Below are positions 58,543 through 64,000 of a DNA stretch of 64,000 nt, piece after piece. Source of the stretch: Oscillospiraceae bacterium (lineage in GTDB: Bacteria; Bacillota; Clostridia; Oscillospirales; Ruminococcaceae); the NCBI GenBank assembly GCA_017436575.1, contig JAFSCU010000038.1:1-64000 (forward strand), in the 5' to 3' direction. Positions within the stretch are counted from its first letter, which is position 1. Each line of letters opens with the position of its first letter. The notes beneath the pieces are model-generated. The model ran no database searches and had not been told where the DNA came from. It saw only the letters and a program-made list of their open reading frames with translations. A program made the position numbers and the translations under genes.

Positions 58543-59268
58543 ATGCAGACAAGACTGGACAAGTTTATCAGCGAATCAATGGCTATTTCACGTGCCGATG
58601 CCAAAAAGCTGATTTCAAAATCAGCCATCACAGTAAATGGCACTGTTGTGAAAAAATCAGATATTAAAATTGATACAGATTCAGATGAAATAAAGGCAAA
58701 CGGCAAAGCCCTGACTCACGAACAGTTTGTATACATTATGCTGAACAAGCCTGTGGGTGTAGTAAGTGCATCAACTGACAAAAACGATGTGACTGTCATC
58801 GACCTGGTAAAGGATGATTTCCCACGCCGAAATCTTTTTCCGGCAGGCAGGCTGGATAAAACCAGCACAGGATTTGTGCTGATTACCGACGACGGTCAGT
58901 TTGCACACGATATCCTTTCTCCAAAACACCATGTGCCAAAAACTTATATTGTAACTGTGGACAACCCTGTTACAGATAAGGTGGTGCAGGCCTTTGAAGA
59001 CGGTGTAACCTTGGCAGACGGTCAGCTGATGAAATCAGCCACCATTGTTCCTTATGAAGATGGATACACTGCAAAGATTATTCTCCATCAGGGCGTTTAT
59101 CACCAGATAAAAAGAATGCTGGGTGTTTTTGATATCGGCGTTAACACACTTCACCGCACCCACATCGGCAGCCTGGAACTGCCGGGTGACTTGCAGCCCG
59201 GAGAGTATATAAAACTTACAAAAGAACAGCTGTTACAAATTACCAATAATATGTTCACAGAAAGTTAA
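58543..59268 (+). CDS. rsuA: 16S rRNA pseudouridine synthase, RsuA family
   Basis: A 241-residue enzyme: S4 RNA-binding domain (RLDKFISESMAISRADAKKLI, ~3-60) and a pseudouridine synthase domain with the catalytic Asp105 in GRLDKTSTG. NKPVGVVSAS and HQIKRML are also typical. RsuA modifies 16S U516; RluB/E/F relatives cannot be fully excluded. ATG 58543 follows AAAGGA; the in-frame start nine codons earlier lies in a hairpin. Confidence 0.9.
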   Translation: MQTRLDKFISESMAISRADAKKLISKSAITVNGTVVKKSDIKIDTDSDEIKANGKALTHEQFVYIMLNKPVGVVSASTDKNDVTVIDLVKDDFPRRNLFPAGRLDKTSTGFVLITDDGQFAHDILSPKHHVPKTYIVTVDNPVTDKVVQAFEDGVTLADGQLMKSATIVPYEDGYTAKIILHQGVYHQIKRMLGVFDIGVNTLHRTHIGSLELPGDLQPGEYIKLTKEQLLQITNNMFTES

Positions 59269-59385
59269 AAAAAGCAACACATTTATATTTTAAAATAGAA
59301 ATATATCTTTTTGACATACTATTTGATGTTTTGCACATAAAAAAGTATATAAAATTGTAAAAAAATGTTGCATTTTCTAAAACTA

Positions 59386-59429
59386 TTGTGTAAAATATAA
59401 ATGATTAGTTGTAACTGTTGTATAAAATA
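59386..59429 (+). promoter_or_regulatory. direct repeats upstream of the CdaR-like gene
   Basis: TTGTGTAAAATA (59386-59397) and TTGTATAAAATA (59418-59429) repeat with a 32-bp period, about three helical turns, just before the ribosome site. TTGACA at 59311-59316 lies further upstream without a good -10. They may be binding sites of the regulator itself. Confidence 0.35.
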
Positions 59430-59459
59430 ACAACAGATTATTTATTTTAGGAGTTTAAT

Positions 59460-60545
59460 ATGTCAAACAGGATGTTCCAAGGCGTTATTTATCAGATGAA
59501 AGACACAATCGGCAGAGTTATTGGTGTCACAGATGAAATGGGCGTTGTAGTAGCTTGCAGCGAATTAAATCAGATAGACAGTATCAAAGACGGTGTACAG
59601 ACAGAAAGAATGTCAAACAGCCAGTCTTTTGTCCGCAACGGATATACATATAAAGGTTTTACCAACACAAAAAGAAATGATTTCTATGTTTTTGTGGAAG
59701 GCAGTGATGAAATGGCAGATAAATTTGCCACTATTCTTTCAATCTCACTGCAGAGTCTGAAACAGTTCCACGATGAAAAGTTTGACAGACTTAACTTTAT
59801 CAAAAATGTTGTAATGGATAACATCATGCCTGGCGATATCTATGCAAAGGCAAGAGAAATGCATTTTGTAACAGATATTCCTCGTGTTGTTCTTATTATC
59901 CGTGTTGACCAGGCAAAAGATATGTCCACATTTGATGTGGTTCAGAACCTTTTCCCTGACAAACAGAAAGACTTTGTGTTTGAAACCAGTGAAAACGACA
60001 CTGTTCTTATCAAAGAACTGAAAAAAGGTATCGAAACAAAAGATATAGAAAAACTGGCTGCTTCCATTGTGGATACACTGAATGTGGAATATTACATCAA
60101 AGCCATTGTAGGTATTGGCACACAGGTTACAAACATCAAAGACCTGGCATCTTCCTTTAAAGAAGCACAGATTGCACTGGAAGTAGGCAAAGTGTTTGAT
60201 ATTGAAAAAACAGTTGTGAACTATGAAAATCTGGGTATCGCAAGACTTATCTATCAGCTGCCTACCACACTGTGTGAAATGTTCCTGAAAGAAGTTTTCA
60301 AACAGGGCTCCATTGACAGCCTTGACCAGGAAACACTGTTTACAATCCAGAGCTTCTTTGAAAACAATCTGAATGTAAGCGAAACTTCCCGTGGTCTGTT
60401 TGTACACAGAAATACACTTGTGTACCGCCTTGAAAAAATCAGAAAAATTACCGGTCTGGATTTAAGGGAATTTGACGATGCTATTGTATTCAAGGTAGCA
60501 CTTATGGTTAAAAAATATTTACAGTCAAGTCAGGAAAAATTCTGA
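59460..60545 (+). CDS. CdaR/PucR-type transcriptional regulator
   Basis: A 361-residue regulator. The N-terminal ~100 residues contain a GAF-like sensory region (IGRVIGVTDEMGVVVACSE). The middle (~140-280) is a GGDEF-like CdaR domain. The last ~60 residues are the PucR-type HTH (LFVHRNTLVYRLEKIRKITGLDLREFDDA). Relatives sense sugar diacids, purines or amino acids; the ligand here is unknown. AGGAG precedes ATG by eight bases. It is transcribed alone and ends at a terminator. Confidence 0.9.
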   Translation: MSNRMFQGVIYQMKDTIGRVIGVTDEMGVVVACSELNQIDSIKDGVQTERMSNSQSFVRNGYTYKGFTNTKRNDFYVFVEGSDEMADKFATILSISLQSLKQFHDEKFDRLNFIKNVVMDNIMPGDIYAKAREMHFVTDIPRVVLIIRVDQAKDMSTFDVVQNLFPDKQKDFVFETSENDTVLIKELKKGIETKDIEKLAASIVDTLNVEYYIKAIVGIGTQVTNIKDLASSFKEAQIALEVGKVFDIEKTVVNYENLGIARLIYQLPTTLCEMFLKEVFKQGSIDSLDQETLFTIQSFFENNLNVSETSRGLFVHRNTLVYRLEKIRKITGLDLREFDDAIVFKVALMVKKYLQSSQEKF

Positions 60546-60551
60546 TTTATT

Positions 60552-60596
60552 CCGCCCTTAAATGTATACTCCGGTTACATAAAAGGGCGGTTTTTG
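60552..60596 (+). terminator. terminator of the CdaR-like gene
   Basis: CCGCCCTT (60552-60559) pairs with AAGGGCGG (60583-60590) and is followed by TTTTTG. Confidence 0.75.
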
Positions 60597-60648
60597 TTAC
60601 TGTGCCATACAGGGTAAAAACCGCAAAAAGAGAAACTGAGGATAACAG

Positions 60649-61332
60649 ATGATAGACTTTAAACATGTTACAAAGGTTTACGAGCCTAAAATAACCGCTT
60701 TGAAAGATGTCAGCGTACATATTGACAAAGGCGAGTTTGTGTTTGTGCTGGGACATTCCGGTGCAGGCAAAAGTACATTCCTCAAACTGATGCTCAGAGA
60801 GGAAAAAGCAACAAAGGGCGAAGTGATTGTAAACGGTTACAATCTGTCCAAAATAAAGGAAAGGGATATCCCTTATATGCGCCGCACACTGGGTGTGGTT
60901 TTTCAGGATTTCCGTCTTATCCCAAACCTTACAGCTTATGAAAACATAGCATTTGCAATGCGTGTTACCAATATAGATGAAAAAGAAATAAAAAGACGTG
61001 TTCCTTATATACTGAATCTGGTAGGCCTTGCAGGCAAACGGGACAAGCTGCCTGCCCAGCTGTCAGGTGGTGAACAGCAGCGTGTGGCATTGGCCCGCGC
61101 ACTGGTGCACAATCCTGACCTGGTTATAGCTGACGAACCTACCGGTAATATTGACCCACAGCTGTCGCTGGAAATTATGGAGCTGCTGAAAGCCATTAAT
61201 TCCACAGGTACTACTGTGCTGGTGGTTACACATGAACACGAACTGGCACGCCGTTATGCACGCCGTGTAATAGAAATGCGCCACGGTGTCATTGTAAATG
61301 ACACCACAGTGGGAAGGGCAGGTGTGCGATGA
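60649..61332 (+). CDS. ftsE: cell division ATP-binding protein FtsE
   Basis: A 227-residue ABC ATPase. Walker A GHSGAGKS (35-42), signature LSGGEQQR, Walker [11 protein letters not shown] and the switch His in VTHEHE are all intact. With FtsX it transmits an ATP-driven signal across the membrane to cell-wall hydrolases. The family hallmark [18 protein letters not shown] is present. It overlaps ftsX by four bases (ATGA). Confidence 0.97.
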   Translation: MIDFKHVTKVYEPKITALKDVSVHIDKGEFVFVLGHSGAGKSTFLKLMLREEKATKGEVIVNGYNLSKIKERDIPYMRRTLGVVFQDFRLIPNLTAYENIAFAMRVTNIDEKEIKRRVPYILNLVGLAGKRDKLPAQLSGGEQQRVALARALVHNPDLVIADEPTGNIDPQLSLEIMELLKAINSTGTTVLVVTHEHELARRYARRVIEMRHGVIVNDTTVGRAGVR

Positions 61333-62237
61333 AATTTTCCAGCTTTAAATATCTCTTCAAACAGGGATGGAACAACTTTAAAGGCAACCGCCTTATGAGC
61401 GTGGCATCAGTTGGCGTGGTTGCTTCCTGTCTTATTCTGGTGGGCATCTGCGGCTCACTGGTGTTGAATGTAAACAGCTTTGTTTCATATCTGGGTGCCC
61501 AGAATGAAATTGTTATTTATATGAAAGAGGATGCCAGTCTGGATAATATAAATGCCATCAATTCATCTTTGGAAAATGATGAAGATGTAGGGCATTTCCG
61601 GTATGTGTCAAAGGAAGACGCACTGGCTGAACAGATGGGTTATATGGGGCAGTATGCATCTTTGCTTACCGGCTATGAAGGTGCCAACAACCCGTTGCCT
61701 GCATCTTTCAGGGTAAACCTGAAAGACCTTACCCGACTGGAGCCTGCATCACTGCGCTTTTCAGGCTTTGACGGAGTGGATTATGTTTCTACCCCTACAG
61801 AACTGGCAGGTGTGCTGATTGCCCTTAAAAATGTTACATATTATGCCGGTCTGGCAATACTTGTAATACTGTTTATGGTAAGTATGGTGGTTATTTCCAA
61901 TACTATCCGTCTCACAGTGTTTGCACGTCGCCGTGAAATCAGCATTATGAAATATGTTGGTGCTACAAACGGCTTTATCAGAATGCCTTTTATTGTGGAA
62001 GGTTTGCTGATTGGCACAATATCTGCAGTCATCACCTTTGCCGTAGTGGCAGGTGGCTATGTATACCTGTTCAACTATATCACTACCCAGGCAACAGGCT
62101 TTATTGCAATGCTCAGTTTGTGCATGGTGCCGTTTTCCAGCATCTGGCCGGTTATGCTTATAGGCTTTGTGGCATTTGGCTGGCTTATCGGCGGTCTGGG
62201 CAGTGCACTGTCAATGAGAAGATATCTGAAGGTTTAA
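61329..62237 (+). CDS. ftsX: cell division protein FtsX
   Basis: A 302-residue membrane protein with four helices: one near ~22-45, then a large outer loop (~50-170), and three at ~175-200, ~225-255 and ~265-295. The motifs NRLMSVASVGVVASCLIL and RRREISIMKYVGATN are typical. The outer loop contacts the hydrolase activator. It is translationally coupled to ftsE and followed ten bases later by the EnvC-like gene. Confidence 0.96.
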   Translation: MKFSSFKYLFKQGWNNFKGNRLMSVASVGVVASCLILVGICGSLVLNVNSFVSYLGAQNEIVIYMKEDASLDNINAINSSLENDEDVGHFRYVSKEDALAEQMGYMGQYASLLTGYEGANNPLPASFRVNLKDLTRLEPASLRFSGFDGVDYVSTPTELAGVLIALKNVTYYAGLAILVILFMVSMVVISNTIRLTVFARRREISIMKYVGATNGFIRMPFIVEGLLIGTISAVITFAVVAGGYVYLFNYITTQATGFIAMLSLCMVPFSSIWPVMLIGFVAFGWLIGGLGSALSMRRYLKV

Positions 62238-62247
62238 GGAGGTCAGA

Positions 62248-63429
62248 ATGAAAAAACAGAAATTATTTGTAAATGTGTTCTGTATCCTTATGGTTATGGT
62301 AATGTGTATTGGCATGCTGCATCCTATTGTGGCATCTGCCGGCACAAAGGAAGATTACCGGGCAGCCCAGGAACGGTTGGACAAAATCAATAAAGAAATT
62401 GCCAGTCTGAAAGACACCAAGGCAAAACAGGAAAAAGAAAAGAAAAATGCCCAGTCACAGATAGACCTGGTGAAAAAACAGATTAATATACTTAATTCGG
62501 ATATTAAAACAGCCAACGATAATCTGCTGGCAAAACAGCAGGAACTGGAGGCAAAGAAAACTGAAATACGGGAAACCGATGCTCTTTTCAAGGAAAGGCT
62601 GAAGGCGATGTATATTATGCGCCGCGGCGGTACAATGTCCACTATTCTTGCAGTAGACAGCTTTTCACAGTTGCTTACAGCCACAGATACCCTGCAGCGC
62701 ATTTCAAATGCAGACACTGACCTGCTGAAACAGCTGGACCGGCAGAAAAAAGTTATAGAAAGCGAAGAAGTCGCTATCCAGGAACGGCTTAATGCTCTTG
62801 TTGAAAAACAGGGAACACTGGAAACAAAACAGAATGAACTTGCCGGTCTTATGAAAACACTGGACGACAAGCTCAGTGAAACCCAGGCCAAGGAAGAAGC
62901 GGCAAAAGAAACCCAGCGGGATGTGTATGCTGAATATTTGGCGGCAAAACAGGCTGTCGAGGCCGAATTTGGCGAGAGTGCTTCAGGCACATTTGTAGGC
63001 GGTGAATGGATATGGCCTGTACCTACAAACGGTCACATTTCATCACCTTATGGCCGCAGACAGATTTACGGCGTGTGGGAACATCACACAGGTATAGATA
63101 TTGCCACAGGCTGGGGCGAAGGCTGGCCATATATCAATGGTCAGGCTATAGTGGCATCCAATTCTGGTGTTGTAAAAACAGCTATATACTCAAACCGCGG
63201 CTATGGTAACTATGTTATTATTGACCACGGCGGAAACAACTTCTCTCTTTACGGTCACTGTTCCAGACTGGCTGTAAAGGTTGGGGACTATGTTTCCCAG
63301 GGGCAGACTGTTGCTTATGTAGGCTCTACAGGCAACTCTACAGGCCCACATCTCCATTTTGAAATCAGGCTTAACGGCTCTTGTGTTGACCCTGCACCAC
63401 TGGTGGCGGCAACAAGACCTACAAGATAG
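62248..63429 (+). CDS. EnvC-like murein hydrolase activator / M23 peptidase
   Basis: A 393-residue exported protein: signal peptide (cut near ~30, ASAG), two long coiled coils (~35-110 and ~145-235, rich in Lys, Gln and Glu) and a C-terminal LytM/M23 domain (~255-390). The zinc site looks complete: His280 and Asp284 in HHTGIDIATG, His368 and His370 in HLHFE. So, unlike E. coli EnvC, it may itself be an active endopeptidase, as PcsB/CwlO partners of FtsEX are hydrolases. Position after ftsEX strongly supports that partnership. AAGGAGG precedes ATG. Confidence 0.93.
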   Translation: MKKQKLFVNVFCILMVMVMCIGMLHPIVASAGTKEDYRAAQERLDKINKEIASLKDTKAKQEKEKKNAQSQIDLVKKQINILNSDIKTANDNLLAKQQELEAKKTEIRETDALFKERLKAMYIMRRGGTMSTILAVDSFSQLLTATDTLQRISNADTDLLKQLDRQKKVIESEEVAIQERLNALVEKQGTLETKQNELAGLMKTLDDKLSETQAKEEAAKETQRDVYAEYLAAKQAVEAEFGESASGTFVGGEWIWPVPTNGHISSPYGRRQIYGVWEHHTGIDIATGWGEGWPYINGQAIVASNSGVVKTAIYSNRGYGNYVIIDHGGNNFSLYGHCSRLAVKVGDYVSQGQTVAYVGSTGNSTGPHLHFEIRLNGSCVDPAPLVAATRPTR

Positions 63430-63445
63430 CCGGGAAGAGAGGACT

Positions 63446-64000
63446 ATGAGAAAGAAAATTACTTTAAGTGCAGCAATAAGCCTTATGTTTGTTGCTATGA
63501 CAGTTACTTTCTGTCTTACAATGATTGTATCCACAAAGATGTTTGAAGCTAAAGTGGATTCTGTAAATGAAAAGGAAGTAATGTACGATAAAATTGCAGA
63601 TATTGACCGGACAGTGCGCCAGAATTTTTACACAGCAGTAAATGACACACAGGTGCTGGAAAGCATGGCAGCAGGCTATGTGGAAGGTCTGGGTGATGTG
63701 GAATCAAAATACTACACATCCCGGCAGGTTACAGAATACCAGCAGGTGCTGGACGGTAAAATCATCGGTATCGGTGCTGATTTTGTGAAATCCCGTGAAG
63801 ACAGCGGTTATATGAAAATTTACAAAGTTTATACAGACTCTCCTGCTGATGTGCAGGGCATGGTGGCAGATGATACCATCACAGCAATCAATGGTTACAG
63901 CACTATCAATATGACACTGGACCAGGCAAAAGAAATGCTGTCAGGTGTTTCAGGCCAGTCTGTTGATATCACATATATGCATGAAGGAACTGAAAACCAG
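63446..64000 (+). CDS. S41-family C-terminal processing peptidase, partial (runs off the window)
   Basis: The first 185 residues of a CtpA-type protease; the frame is open to the window end. Visible parts are an N-terminal membrane anchor (~8-29), the linker helix with YDKIADIDRTVRQNFYTAV and a PDZ domain (~90-180, IIGIGADF, YKVYTDSPADVQGMVADDTITAINGYS). The catalytic Ser/Lys part lies outside. GAGAGGA precedes ATG. It sits 16 bases after the EnvC-like gene, an arrangement common in Firmicutes (ftsE-ftsX-M23-ctp), suggesting a role in controlling the hydrolase. Confidence 0.9.
   Translation, partial: MRKKITLSAAISLMFVAMTVTFCLTMIVSTKMFEAKVDSVNEKEVMYDKIADIDRTVRQNFYTAVNDTQVLESMAAGYVEGLGDVESKYYTSRQVTEYQQVLDGKIIGIGADFVKSREDSGYMKIYKVYTDSPADVQGMVADDTITAINGYSTINMTLDQAKEMLSGVSGQSVDITYMHEGTENQ

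Noticed and set aside
59745..60407. Long (220-codon) minus-strand frame antisense to the CdaR-like gene
   Set aside because: Composition (Phe/Cys/His-rich) is that of a reverse-complement shadow and no ribosome site exists.
62355..62990. 211-codon minus-strand frame antisense to the EnvC-like coiled coil
   Set aside because: Ser/Phe/Leu-rich shadow produced by the Lys/Gln/Glu codons of the coiled coil.
1..64000. CRISPR array, tRNA, rRNA or tmRNA genes
   Set aside because: No regularly spaced repeats, no GGTTCGAATCC-type T-loop with paired acceptor stems, and no rRNA-like stretch was found on either strand by reading.

Overview
The window reads as a chromosome segment of a low-GC Gram-positive anaerobe, most likely class Clostridia. 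A gut Oscillospirales/Ruminococcaceae-type organism is my inference, not proven. The support is sigma-A type promoters, strong AGGAGG-type ribosome sites, SpoIIIE/TepA, Rex, type III pantothenate kinase, VanW, PadR-DUF2812, NusG-domain-II and a fused homocysteine methyltransferase-MetF. No rRNA, tRNA or CRISPR array is visible. Coding density is high and most of the content is housekeeping.

Layout. 1-5.3 kb: a methionine/one-carbon operon with a fused Hcy methyltransferase-MTHFR, a free-standing MetH activation protein and MetH lacking that domain. 5.3-6.4 kb: a short AT-rich accessory zone with two 17-residue micro-ORFs behind a strong promoter and a structured leader, then two unknown small genes. 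6.5-24 kb: a lone condensation-type enzyme, rex-tdk, tepA-uppP-spoIIIE, a YgiQ radical SAM protein, a ComEC-like lipoprotein, a triplet of small paralogues with a DUF6440 protein, OsmC, a lipid kinase, D-cysteine desulfhydrase, PadR-DUF2812, ogt and tex. 24-36 kb: yfhO, yfbR, dusB, polA, rimI, tsaD, acpP, twin proteins resembling only the C-terminal part of RarA/MgsA, and an SDR. 35-39.4 kb: two XRE-membrane regulators, a DUF134/NifX-like pair with visible operators, and a large lipoprotein.

39.5-47.4 kb: proC, whose 3' end and terminator are duplicated on either side of a ~1.9 kb AT-rich insert that carries an IS remnant and two unknown exported proteins. Then come an OFA-type MFS transporter, VanW, a small membrane protein, a NusG-II protein, an M20 dipeptidase and a 300-bp block of stacked hairpins. 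47.4-64 kb: a divergent type IIA topoisomerase pair, secG-rnr, an acyltransferase, two zinc-ribbon membrane proteins, ppiB, coaX, rsuA, a CdaR/PucR-type regulator and the division cluster ftsE-ftsX-envC-ctpA, whose last gene runs off the window.

Main things to look at: (1) the twin 17-aa micro-ORF unit at 5.29-5.67 kb; (2) the proC-flanked island; (3) the twin stand-alone RarA-C-like proteins; (4) a dispersed 27-28 bp hairpin family (six copies) whose stems co-vary between copies; (5) tandem small paralogues at 16.3-17.3 kb. All names rest on motif reading; no database search was run.
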